From JAFNGF01 sp964567045 (lineage in GTDB: Bacteria; Planctomycetota; Phycisphaerae; Sedimentisphaerales; Anaerobacaceae), in assembly GCA_964567045.1 (NCBI GenBank), contig CAZMLE010000001.1, forward strand, positions 62,001-126,000: 64,000 nt of DNA, in the 5' to 3' direction. Below are positions 34,970 to 43,038 of the stretch, piece after piece. The notes under the pieces were generated by a model. The model saw only the letters and a program-made list of their open reading frames with translations. It was not told where the DNA came from and did no database searches. Made by a program: the position numbers and the translations under genes. Every line of letters starts with the position of its first letter. Positions within the stretch are counted from its first letter, which is position 1.

Positions 34970-35111
34970 AGTAGACCTCCTTTGCAGCTCGTTCACCCTA
35001 CGGTGTCAAAGCCAACGTTATCTGGCACCATCGTATATTAGTATTATCTCTAAAAAGCCCCGCTGAGTCAATAAAAAACCGGTTTCAGCAGGTTGCCAGA
35101 TTGTCTGGCGT

Positions 35112-35819
35112 TTAGCCATTGCCTGCTCGGCGATGGGCAAACTCATCCAAAAGGGCAGGCAACTGGCTGATTCTGTCGATTACATGTTTTGCTGCCGCAC
35201 CAAGTTGCGCCCGGGTTGAAGTGTGTATGCGAGCAGGACGAATAATCTGAATGGTCACAAATCCCAGTTTGTTTGGTGCGATAAAATCCTTTTCACAATT
35301 GTCTGCAACGTAGGCAGCAGACTCCGGCTTAACATTTAGGTTCGCCAGCAGTTTTTCGAAGCCGACCGGCGACGGCTTCCAAAATTCTCTGCCGAGCTGC
35401 TCAGTGTACACAATGCACTTAAAGTATTTCTCGATTCCCAGCGCGCGTACTTTCAATCTTTGAGCTGGCAGAAAACCATCCGTCAGCAGGGCCAACGTAT
35501 ATTTGGTGCTTAATTCTTCCAGCACATCCTTGCTATCCGGCGGCAGCGTTATTTGCGGGGCGTGGTTGCGGTAGGCTCTTAGCAACTGCCGGATAGTCTT
35601 GTCGTCATAGGCTATGCCAAGCTCTTCGAGGGCTGCATTAAACGTCTTTTTGCGATTGCCGGCGGCAAAGTCCTTCCAGATGGCGTCAAAAATCTGCCCG
35701 GCAGACGGTGCCTTCGGCAATTTTGCCGCCATCTCGGCGACAGCCGCAAAGCCGCTCCTACAGTATTCGATTTCATCGTAAAGCGTGTCGTCTAAGTCGA
35801 AAACAACGGCGGTTATCAT
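35112..35819 (-). CDS. HAD-family hydrolase
   Basis: A 235-residue phosphatase-like protein: motif I VVFDLDDTLYDE (nucleophile Asp 8, acid/base Asp 10), motif II LLTDGF, motif III Lys in WKPSPVGFEKLL, motif IV YVADNCEKDF. The cap region is helical. The frame stays open far upstream but only as the reverse of the prenyltransferase gene, so ATG 35819 is chosen. Substrate unknown. It is divergent from the prenyltransferase gene, about 210 bases apart. Confidence 0.85.
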   Translation of the reverse strand: MITAVVFDLDDTLYDEIEYCRSGFAAVAEMAAKLPKAPSAGQIFDAIWKDFAAGNRKKTFNAALEELGIAYDDKTIRQLLRAYRNHAPQITLPPDSKDVLEELSTKYTLALLTDGFLPAQRLKVRALGIEKYFKCIVYTEQLGREFWKPSPVGFEKLLANLNVKPESAAYVADNCEKDFIAPNKLGFVTIQIIRPARIHTSTRAQLGAAAKHVIDRISQLPALLDEFAHRRAGNG

Positions 35820-36032
35820 AATTTCGGCGGGGCCTTTGTTATTTGTTCGCGCGGGAGCCACCACGCAAAATTTGCCCAACATCATATACAACCTACCTGT
35901 ATCGACTATAATCTTACGCATTCTTTGCTCAAATGTCGATTTAGAAATAGCCAATAGCCGTCGACTTCCAAATACAATAAAGGTGGCAGTTACAAGCTTG
36001 GAATTTTGACCCAGGATTAGAAAGGTCAAGCT

Positions 36033-36926
36033 ATGCGGTTTTTGCAGATTATGCGTCCGCTGCACTGGATCAAGAATGTATTTGTTTTCGCAGCGTTGAT
36101 ATTTGGCAAAAAACTCTTTGGCGCGCCTAACGAAGTGCTCTTGGCTGTCGCCAGAGCCGTTGGCGGCTTTATTTGCTTTTGCTTGGCTGCGTCGGCTATT
36201 TACATCCTCAACGACATAATCGACCGTGAGACGGACAGGCTCCACCCCGAAAAGTCTAAAAGACCCATTGCGGCAGGCACGGTAAGCATCGCCGCTGCGG
36301 CAGTATTGTCCGCCGTGTGCGCCGTGGCGGCGATAACTTGCAGCTATATGCTTCTGGATAAGTTTGCCATTGTCATCCTGGCATACATCGTGCTGATGGT
36401 TCTTTATTCGGTTTTGCTGAAACACTTGATGATCCTGGATTGCGTGGTCATATCGGTCGGCTTTTCTCTACGGGCAATGGCTGGAGCCATTGTAGTAGAC
36501 GTATTTATCTCGCCCTGGCTGGTTATATGCACGTTTGCGTTGTGCCTGTTCTTAGCTTTCAGCAAGCGTCGCAGCGAGATAGCGCAACTACAAGAAAACA
36601 GCGAGTTATTCCGCAAGACGCTGGGCAGCTACACCCCGGAGTTGCTGGCCCACATGCTGGATGTTACCAGCGGCCTGGCAGTAGTATGTTTTTTGCTTTA
36701 CGCCATGGACGCGCGGACCTTTCTGCTTTTTGGCACCAATAATCTAGTTTATACTACTCCTTTTGTTTTGTATTGCATTTTTCGTTTCAGCGCGCTGATA
36801 CAGCAGGGCAAGTTTTCAGACCCGGTGGACCTTATCCTCAAGGATTTGCCATTTCAGATCGCCTTTGTCCTGTGGGTTGTGGCCTGCATCGGCATTATTT
36901 ATGCCGATAAACTCGGTCTGGGATGA
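36033..36926 (+). CDS. UbiA-family prenyltransferase resembling decaprenyl-phosphate phosphoribosyltransferase
   Basis: A 297-residue protein with eight or nine membrane helices. The first Asp-rich motif is YILNDIIDRETDRLHPEKSKRPIAAG (Asn 60 to Asp 68), a spacing typical of enzymes that join phosphoribosyl diphosphate to polyprenyl phosphate; the second is near YSVLLKHLMILD (Asp 136). In mycobacteria this makes the arabinose donor precursor. Here the product could feed a ribose- or arabinose-containing surface glycan. No epimerase genes are adjacent, so the role is inferred from motif only. Confidence 0.75.
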   Translation: MRFLQIMRPLHWIKNVFVFAALIFGKKLFGAPNEVLLAVARAVGGFICFCLAASAIYILNDIIDRETDRLHPEKSKRPIAAGTVSIAAAAVLSAVCAVAAITCSYMLLDKFAIVILAYIVLMVLYSVLLKHLMILDCVVISVGFSLRAMAGAIVVDVFISPWLVICTFALCLFLAFSKRRSEIAQLQENSELFRKTLGSYTPELLAHMLDVTSGLAVVCFLLYAMDARTFLLFGTNNLVYTTPFVLYCIFRFSALIQQGKFSDPVDLILKDLPFQIAFVLWVVACIGIIYADKLGLG

Positions 36927-37018
36927 ACCCCGGGTTAGATAGGCTGTGTCACAACAGCGTTTGCGAACCTGTTTTTTGTTGCGGATCAAGCTCGCGATCC
37001 TGCCTCTCAAAAAAATAT

Positions 37019-37063
37019 TTAGACGGGATAACAGGATTATCCTGTCAATCCTGTCAAAAAAAA
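37019..37063. repeat. AGGATTATCCTGT repeat, copy 2
   Basis: Line-up with copy 1 is nearly exact over agacgggataacaggattat and cctgtcaatcctgtca. It forms the boundary where the IS1182-like transposase remnant ends, and its reverse strand encodes the final FFLTGLTG of that frame. Confidence 0.85.
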
Positions 37064-37749
37064 TTCATCATAGTCACCGTTGGAAGCAAAAATCCAACCC
37101 TCTCTTTGCCGATTTATTCGCCTGCGGGCATCCTTAAGCTCTTCCTTCATCGCTATCAGCGACGGCTGGTCTTGCTCCTGCTTGTCAACCGTATCGCATT
37201 CGCAAAGTATCTGGTTTATACGCTCATCTATCTTTTTGAGATACTTGTCACAGCGTTCTCTGGTACAGGTATTTTTTATCGAGGCGCTGCCACGAACCTT
37301 GCTGCCGTCAAGAAACAATGTATTGCCCTCGATAAGGTTCAGCTCAATGCAAAGCCCAGCACATTGTTTGAGCACCTTTGTCAAGGCGGATTTGTTGTTC
37401 CTTCGGAACTCCGCGATGGTCTTATGGTCGGGCTTTAAGCCACCAACCAACCAGATAAATGAGAGGTTGTAATGCGTCTCTCTTTCGAGCTTGCGACTGC
37501 TGCGAAGCCCGTATGAGTACCCGTAGACCAGCAGCTTGAGCATGGCCTTGGGATCGTATTCGGGATAGCCGACCTTACCAGGGTCGAGGTTGATCGCCAG
37601 TTGCTCAAGGTCCAGCGAATCCACGAACGCATCATAAGGTCTTACCGGCGCGTCCTGTGGGAATATTGATCGATGCTTTGGGGCAAAAGCATGCTTTGTC
37701 TGCGATCTCCGTATCGATATGCCACGACAAAATCCCTTTCACCTGCCAT
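37037..37749 (-). pseudogene. IS1182-like transposase remnant, frameshifted and 3'-truncated
   Basis: The N-terminal 30 codons (MAGERDFVVAYRYGDRRQSMLLPQSIDQY, from ATG 37749) are in one frame and the continuation (APVRPYDAFVDSLDLEQL ... to 37037) is in another, so one base appears to be missing near 37660. The second part shows family traits: GYPEYDPKAMLKLLVYGYSYGLRSSRKLE, FIWLVGGLKPDHKTIAEFRR and DGSKVRGSAS. Full proteins have about 450-500 residues; this stops at about 235 where the AGGATTATCCTG repeat begins. The catalytic DDE triad is therefore incomplete and it cannot transpose. Confidence 0.8.
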
Positions 37750-37772
37750 CCCAATCCCGTTTGCGGCCGGAC

Positions 37773-37997
37773 TTGAATAGTATGGCATATCAACATTTTG
37801 TTGCCAATCAGTTTCGGACGCTGTTATCTGCTGCGGCTTATATTCTGATGGATACACTGCGAAGGGAATGCCTTGCTAATACTGAGCTGGCCAATGCTCA
37901 GGTAGGGACGATTCGTCTGAATCTGCTGAAGATTGGAGCAAGGGTTGCGCATTCTGTGCGAAGTGCAGACAATGGCTGTTCTTCAGAACCCAAATAG
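37773..37997 (+). pseudogene. IS1380-like transposase C-terminal remnant
   Basis: The frame contains QHFVANQFRTLLSAAAYILM, DTLRRECLANTELANAQVG and TIRLNLLKIGARVAHSVR, a stretch I recognise from the C-terminal part of DDE transposases of the IS1380/IS4 group. No upstream catalytic region is present and the tail is disrupted after SVRSADNG. It abuts the IS1182-like remnant head to head, so two decayed elements lie next to each other. Confidence 0.65.
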
Positions 37998-38634
37998 TGC
38001 TGAACCGGCTGTTCGCCGGCAGCGACAATGGTGGCAAACGAGCAGCTATTATACCCTTCCTGAGTGAATTGTCGGGCATTCTCATTCAGGATGAGTATAC
38101 CTTCACAAAGAATAACTCAGTCCCGCATGTTAATTAGCAGGTGTTCAGATGTCGATCGCAGTCTTCTCTCATGCCGCCTTGATCTGGAAGGAAGCATCCG
38201 CCGAAAGACCCGGCTGAGGACATTTATGATAGGAGCAAATCCAATCTGTTTAGATCGGATAGCTTTCTGCTGCGGCCTGTCATGGGGTACAAGTGCAGCT
38301 TGGAAGGCAACCAGTTGAGCCACAGTGGCAATTCTTGCCACAGAGAGCACAGAGGATTCAGAGGAATTACTGTATTTTTTTATCTCTGTGACCCCGTTAG
38401 AAATCTTTTGGTTCTTGGTCGTTCCTTGCAGCCGCTCGCCCATTTCTAACTGGGTGAACTCTGTGTCCTCTGTGGCTGCACCCAAACTGGTTTGCTTTAT
38501 GATGGACACACCCGCAAAGATCGCTGAGATTTCCTTGTATAGGGCGTTCTCATTTGTTTGCTGTTCTGCCATCGTTCATTTCCTGTGCCGGTTTTGGCGC
38601 ACCAAAACTCCCGGTATATCTGCGTCCATTTGCT
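37998..38634. other. Decayed insertion-sequence and repeat region
   Basis: No confident gene. A minus-strand frame at 38117-38572 (151 codons, start MAEQQTNENALYKEISAIFAG) has an ordinary beginning but runs through an internal repeat and a low-quality tail; it may be a small damaged gene. A palindromic repeat lies at 38334-38486. The rest resembles IS debris. Confidence 0.45.
38334..38486. repeat. CACAGAG-type inverted repeat
   Basis: Left part gccacagagagcacagagga and right part actctgtgtcctctgtggct are inverted copies of the same words, about 110 bases apart. The element is in frame with the doubtful minus-strand ORF 38117-38572. Confidence 0.65.
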
Positions 38635-40920
38635 TTAATGCCACGTAACCTCCGCATAGATGTAATCTACCAGCGTTTTTCTCTTGCCGATAACATCATT
38701 ATTCTTCACTCGCAGCTGAAGTGAGTTTACTCTTTCAACCGTGTTCACAAAGCTCGTAACATTCCATCCCTCAATGGCCTTATTCTGTTTGCCCTCGCGC
38801 ACTGGAGCATCTATTGATACCCAAACCACGGGGGTACTTGGCCAGGCTGTCCCTATGCTCCATTGTAGTTTCCCGGAAGGAAATTGTTCTTCCTCAAAGT
38901 GTTGCACATAAATGCTAACCGACGCTATCATGGAGTCTGCTGGAATAGACACATCCGAAAAGTCGTATGATGTGTATAAGCCGGAGTCCGTTTCCCAGCA
39001 GTTGCCGTCTCTGGACTGGACAACACAAGTTTTGTCTTCTGCTGATAACATCCTGTGATTCTTTTCATCGTACCCATCCGTTATGGTTAGTGTAGTTGTC
39101 TGAGGTTGAACGGGTCGTACCGTTACGGTAAGTGATTGTGTGGTCGAGGCCGGAGGCGTATAACTATCCACGACCTTGACCACGACCTCGTGAGTTCCTA
39201 ACTGTGCGTCGTTCGGAGTCCACTGTATCAATCCAGTGGTTGGATTTATGGACATGCCGGTAGGTTTAGTGATTAAGGAGTAAGTTAAGCAGTCTCCTAC
39301 ATCTTGGTCTGTAGCTTCAACCTTATATGTATACAACACGCCAGGGGCTGCTTTGCCTGGAGGTGTCGAAGTGATCACCGGATGGTTATTGGCCGTTATG
39401 ACTGTGACATTTACCATAGCAGTATCGGTTCCGTTTTTCCCATCGCTAATGGTATAGGTGAACGCATCCGTGCCGTAGAAGTTCGCATCTGGGGTATAAG
39501 TTAGTGTGTTATCCTCATTGATAGTGATGGAGCCATTCGTGCCTTGGGTAACAGCAGCCACGGTAAGAGAATCATTATCTGAGTCGGAGCTCTTCCGCAG
39601 CACGTCAATCGTTACTGGTTTGCCCTGCTGTGTCGTCGCGTCGTGACGTTCGGCGACTGGCGGGTCATTGACCGAGGTCACTGTGATAGACACGGTCGCC
39701 GGGTCGCTGTCTACCGTGCCGTCGTTCACAGTGCATGCAAGACTGTCCGGACCGTTATAGTCTGACGCTGGCACATAAGTCAGACGGGGGGGTACACTGC
39801 TTAGCCTCCCATGTGATGGGCCCTCCGCTACGCTATAGGTAGGCTCATTCGCGTCCGAGTCGGTAGCCATCAGGGTAGTTGACAGAGGCGTGCTTTCCTG
39901 TGTGGTCGCGCTGAGATGGCCAGCTACAGGCGGGTAGTTAACCATCATTGCCGCAATCATCGAAACCATAATAGCTAAGGGAATTGCTAATTCTAAGAAA
40001 AGCCCGACCTTACTCTTCACGCTTCTTGGATGAAAGACCTGGTGGGGGATTTTTCTGAGACTCGCCAATGCAGCAGCCGGTTTAGATTTTTTGGGTCGAG
40101 CTTTATCCGATAGTGGCAACGTGGGACCTTCTTCGGTTAGCCTGTGTTTCTTTTGGCTTTCTGGATCACATAACTCTTCGGCCAACGCCCTGTAATCGGC
40201 TGCCCCAGCGCTTTCGGGGGCATAAGTCAAAACTGATTGACCGGCGTTCGGCGCTTCAGCTAGATCTATGCTCCTGTGAATAACTGTTTGGAACACAAAA
40301 TCGCCGAAGTATCGTCTTATCTGCTGTTCGATTTCCTGGCTTAGCGCCGTGGCGTTTTCTACGAAGGTTAGCAATAGGCCCAATATTTGTATGCGGCAAT
40401 CACTGAAACGCTCTCTGATAACCTCCACTGTCTCAAGTAACTGTTTTAGGCTTTCCAATGCATAGTAATGTAGTTGGACAGGGGCGATGACATCCGTGCT
40501 GGCAACAAGTGCATTGAGTGTCAACAGACCTAGCGACGGCGGACAGTCGATAACACAAATCTCATATTCGTGTTTTACTTGTTCGAGCCGGTCGGCCAAG
40601 ACAAATCCTTTGCTGGGGGCGGCAGCCAGCTCAAACTCGGCATTTGTGAGCAAAATGTTACTGGGCGCTAGCTTGAGTCCTTCGATGCACGTGCCTATGG
40701 CTACTCTAGAGATTGAAATTCGCTTATCAACGAGACAATGATAGACAGTTCTATTCAAGGTCTCAGGGTCGTGGCCCAATCCCAAGGTCGCATGTGCTTG
40801 CGGGTCAAGATCAATTATCAAGACGCTCATGCCCTTCTTGGCAAGGGCAGCGGCCAGGTTCACTGCTGTGGTTGTTTTCCCACAACCACCCTTTGAGTTT
40901 GCTATTGCTATTGTTCTCAT
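38635..40920 (-). CDS. ParA-type ATPase fused to a membrane segment and cadherin/Ig-like repeats
   Basis: A 761-residue single reading frame. Residues 1-255 are a complete ParA/Soj ATPase: KGGCGKTTT at 10-18 (deviant Walker A with the signature Lys), IIDLDPQAHATLGLG at 35-49, VIDCPPSLGLLTLNAL at 123-138. A basic, Pro-rich linker (256-303) leads to one membrane helix at 305-327. Beyond are three beta-sandwich repeats: about 330-418 and 420-511 of the VCBS/cadherin-like type (TYVPASDYNGPDSLACTVND; TYTPDANFYGTDAFTYTISD), and 513-601 of the putative-Ig type (SINPTTGLIQWTPNDAQLG). A C-terminal beta domain (608-761) is of the DNRLRE-like kind. No parB is adjacent. The layout suggests an ATPase on the inner face tied to adhesive domains outside; this is inference. 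Confidence 0.85.
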   Translation of the reverse strand: MRTIAIANSKGGCGKTTTAVNLAAALAKKGMSVLIIDLDPQAHATLGLGHDPETLNRTVYHCLVDKRISISRVAIGTCIEGLKLAPSNILLTNAEFELAAAPSKGFVLADRLEQVKHEYEICVIDCPPSLGLLTLNALVASTDVIAPVQLHYYALESLKQLLETVEVIRERFSDCRIQILGLLLTFVENATALSQEIEQQIRRYFGDFVFQTVIHRSIDLAEAPNAGQSVLTYAPESAGAADYRALAEELCDPESQKKHRLTEEGPTLPLSDKARPKKSKPAAALASLRKIPHQVFHPRSVKSKVGLFLELAIPLAIMVSMIAAMMVNYPPVAGHLSATTQESTPLSTTLMATDSDANEPTYSVAEGPSHGRLSSVPPRLTYVPASDYNGPDSLACTVNDGTVDSDPATVSITVTSVNDPPVAERHDATTQQGKPVTIDVLRKSSDSDNDSLTVAAVTQGTNGSITINEDNTLTYTPDANFYGTDAFTYTISDGKNGTDTAMVNVTVITANNHPVITSTPPGKAAPGVLYTYKVEATDQDVGDCLTYSLITKPTGMSINPTTGLIQWTPNDAQLGTHEVVVKVVDSYTPPASTTQSLTVTVRPVQPQTTTLTITDGYDEKNHRMLSAEDKTCVVQSRDGNCWETDSGLYTSYDFSDVSIPADSMIASVSIYVQHFEEEQFPSGKLQWSIGTAWPSTPVVWVSIDAPVREGKQNKAIEGWNVTSFVNTVERVNSLQLRVKNNDVIGKRKTLVDYIYAEVTWH

Positions 40921-40947
40921 TTATACCCAGAAATGGGACCGATATAA

Positions 40948-41002
40948 CCCCGCAATGAAATTGCGGGGCTAACCGGTTAACCCCGCCATCACTATGGCGG
41001 GG
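40948..41002. repeat. Paired covarying hairpins
   Basis: First: ccccgcaat (40948-40956), loop gaa, attgcgggg (40960-40968). Then ctaaccggttaa. Second: ccccgccat (40981-40989), loop cact, atggcgggg (40994-41002). Both stems are perfect 9-mers sharing only CCCCG/CGGGG; the linker is itself a palindrome (taaccggtta). Confidence 0.8.
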
Positions 41003-41090
41003 TTTCACGTTTCGATTCTCTGCTTCTCTGTAATGATGCAACAAGTGCCTTACCTCTAATCGACAAAAAAGCAGGGCAAATCAAGGGTAA

Positions 41091-41111
41091 CCCCGCAATA
41101 AAATTGCGGGG
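41091..41111. repeat. Covarying hairpin, single copy
   Basis: ccccgcaat, loop aaa, attgcgggg, with ggtaa before and ttaacc after, extending the stem. The same arms as 40948-40968 but a different loop. Confidence 0.8.
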
Positions 41112-41189
41112 TTAACCTGTACGTGGGAAACACTCGTGTCCAGGATCGCTCTGGGACTCGACATTATCGCCCCGAGCAGGGAGGTGCTT

Positions 41190-41260
41190 ACTACGCGTGG
41201 CACGGGCTTCCAGCCCGTGAAGACACGGCCAAGATGGCCGTGCCACAGGGGTGACGGCAG
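41190..41260. repeat. GTGGCACGGGCTTCCAGCC-type palindromic repeat
   Basis: gtggcacgggcttccagccc gtg, spacer, acggccaagatggccgtgcc ac. Outer arms gtggcacgg / ccgtgccac pair; two inner palindromes (gggcttccagccc, ggccaagatggcc) nest in it. Read on one strand it gives GTGFQPVKTRPRWPCH, a string I recall from many planctomycete hypothetical proteins. Confidence 0.75.
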
Positions 41261-41446
41261 AACTCGTCTCGGCGGAGCGCGAGCCGTAGCCGGAATAGTA
41301 CGTAGGTGTTCATATTTGGGCCAAACTGTCAGTGTTACAGTTGTATCAGTAACGGAGATTTGGTAGCGTAATAAAATGGCGACGCTTAGCAGCATCGCTG
41401 TGCTGTATCAATAGAAAATCTCAACCTGTTAATGGGAGGTTTAAGC

Positions 41447-43030
41447 ATGCAACACGGCAAATATGGGCACAACTTCAAATCTCAAGCGCACCCGGCAGGC
41501 AGTCAGTCCGGAATATCCACAACAGGCATAAGCCGGCGGGGATTTCTTGGCGGCCTTGCCGGCACGGTCTCGCTAGGCGGCCTGATGTCAGTGACAACGT
41601 CGCAAGCCAACGTCGTTTCGATAAAACCGGTTTCTGCAGGGACAGCCTTGCCGAGCGGCGCCGCACTGCGAGTTAAACCTGTTCTTCTCTATCAGATTGA
41701 AAAACGACAGGACAAAACCAGTTGGCGCAGCTATGGTGGACTGCAAACCCAAGAGAAGGTAGACGAAGAGGCCAGGAGAATCAAGGCCGAATTGAAGAAA
41801 CTGGCATCGCAAGCGGAGTTTCCTTTGGAGGTCTTGCCTGTCGCGATGGTGGATAGCGATCAGAAAGCTGAAGAGGCGGCTGGCACCGACTGCGACATGC
41901 TCCTGGTGTATCCGGCGGGTGGCTGGCAGGTATATAAGCTTACTGCCTCCAAGACGCCGAACATAATGTTTCTGCGGCACAAGTCAGACCATCACTATCT
42001 CTGGTACGAAATCGCCCATTGGCGGTTGCTGCGAAGGAATGGCGACACATTCGAAGAGCCGAATATGGATGTCGACGACATCGTGGTCGACGATTATGAG
42101 GAGATTCTCTGGCGGTTACGGGCACTGTATGGGCTCAAAAATGCCAAAGGCACCAAAATGCTCGCCATCGGAGGGCTGGCAGCCTACAGTGAACCCGGCC
42201 AAAAGCTCGGGCCCGCTCACGCGAGGGAGGTCTGGAACTACGACTTCAAAATCATTTCCGAGGCGGAATTCGCCCAGCGATTAGGAAAGGCCCGGATGGA
42301 TGAAAACGTCATGAAGCAGGTCGAGCGACAGAGAGACGAACTCCTCGCTCTGCCCAATATCACTCTTGAGACCGACCGCAAGTTCGTAGTCAACTCGTTT
42401 CTGGCCTTGCGAGTCTGCAAGGAGCTGATGAGAGAATCGAGCGCGACAAACTTCGGCTTTGCCAACTGCATGGGAAGATCGGTTATCGAGATGCTCGACA
42501 CGCCGCCTTGCCTGGTATTAAGCCTGGCAAACGACGAAGGATATACAGCGTACTGTCACACCGATCTTACGCACACTCTGCCTGGTGTATTGCTGCGTTG
42601 GATCGCGGGCAAGCCAACTTTTGTATGCAATTCGCATTTTCCACACCACGGCATCTTCACGGTGGCCCATTGTTCCGCCCCCAGGAAAATGAACGGCAAG
42701 GATTATGAGCCGACCGAGATTATGACCCATTTCGAGTCGGACTACGGTGCTGCGACCAAGGTCCAGTATACGAAGGGGCAGATTGTCACAGTCATCATCC
42801 CGAATCTACGGTGCACGAAGTGGCAAGGCTTCCGGGGGAAAATTCTTGACTCACCTTCTCATCCGGCCTGCCGCTCCCAGATCGACATAGCGATTGACGG
42901 TGATTGTCGCAAGCTGCTTACCGAGATGCAGGGATTCCACGTACAGTTGTGCTACGGTGATTATCTCCGCGAGGTTGGCTATGCACTGAAGAAGGTAGGG
43001 AAGATCGAATGGCAAAATTTCAGTGGGTAA
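41447..43030 (+). CDS. Exported sugar-isomerase-like protein (L-fucose isomerase C-terminal-like), copy 1
   Basis: A 527-residue protein with a twin-arginine leader (SRRGFLGG at residues 29-36, then a hydrophobic stretch). The body resembles the L-fucose/L-arabinose isomerase fold, mainly in the C-terminal half: NFGFANCMGRSVIEM, CHTDLTHTLPGVLLRWIAGKPTFV, HCSAPRKMNG. It is a paralogue of the protein at 44626. Isomerases of this fold normally act in the cytoplasm, so export is unusual; it may be a lyase-like or binding relative. The ATG 41447 is preceded by gggagg at good spacing. The stop is eight bases from the IS66 insertion point. Confidence 0.65.
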   Translation: MQHGKYGHNFKSQAHPAGSQSGISTTGISRRGFLGGLAGTVSLGGLMSVTTSQANVVSIKPVSAGTALPSGAALRVKPVLLYQIEKRQDKTSWRSYGGLQTQEKVDEEARRIKAELKKLASQAEFPLEVLPVAMVDSDQKAEEAAGTDCDMLLVYPAGGWQVYKLTASKTPNIMFLRHKSDHHYLWYEIAHWRLLRRNGDTFEEPNMDVDDIVVDDYEEILWRLRALYGLKNAKGTKMLAIGGLAAYSEPGQKLGPAHAREVWNYDFKIISEAEFAQRLGKARMDENVMKQVERQRDELLALPNITLETDRKFVVNSFLALRVCKELMRESSATNFGFANCMGRSVIEMLDTPPCLVLSLANDEGYTAYCHTDLTHTLPGVLLRWIAGKPTFVCNSHFPHHGIFTVAHCSAPRKMNGKDYEPTEIMTHFESDYGAATKVQYTKGQIVTVIIPNLRCTKWQGFRGKILDSPSHPACRSQIDIAIDGDCRKLLTEMQGFHVQLCYGDYLREVGYALKKVGKIEWQNFSG

Positions 43031-43038
43031 GAATTTTT
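43031..43038. repeat. Left 8-bp target-site duplication of the IS66 element
   Basis: gaattttt here is exactly repeated at 44528-44535 on the other side of the element. IS66-family elements make 8-bp duplications. Confidence 0.85.

Larger units (their letters stand above)
40921..41446. other. Repeat-rich intergenic stretch upstream of the carbohydrate locus
   Basis: About 525 bases with no gene. Contains three members of the covarying hairpin family (40948-41002 double, 41091-41111) and a longer palindromic repeat (41190-41260). The region upstream of 41447 probably contains the promoter of the isomerase-like gene. Confidence 0.6.

Noticed and set aside
35820..36425. Upstream extension of the HAD hydrolase frame to 437 residues
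   Set aside because: It overlaps the prenyltransferase gene on the other strand and shows no similarity; the HAD fold begins at the Met at 35819.
38117..38572. A 151-residue minus-strand hypothetical protein
   Set aside because: Not accepted as a firm gene because a CACAGAG inverted repeat fills its centre and the tail is IS debris. It is described only as part of the decayed region.
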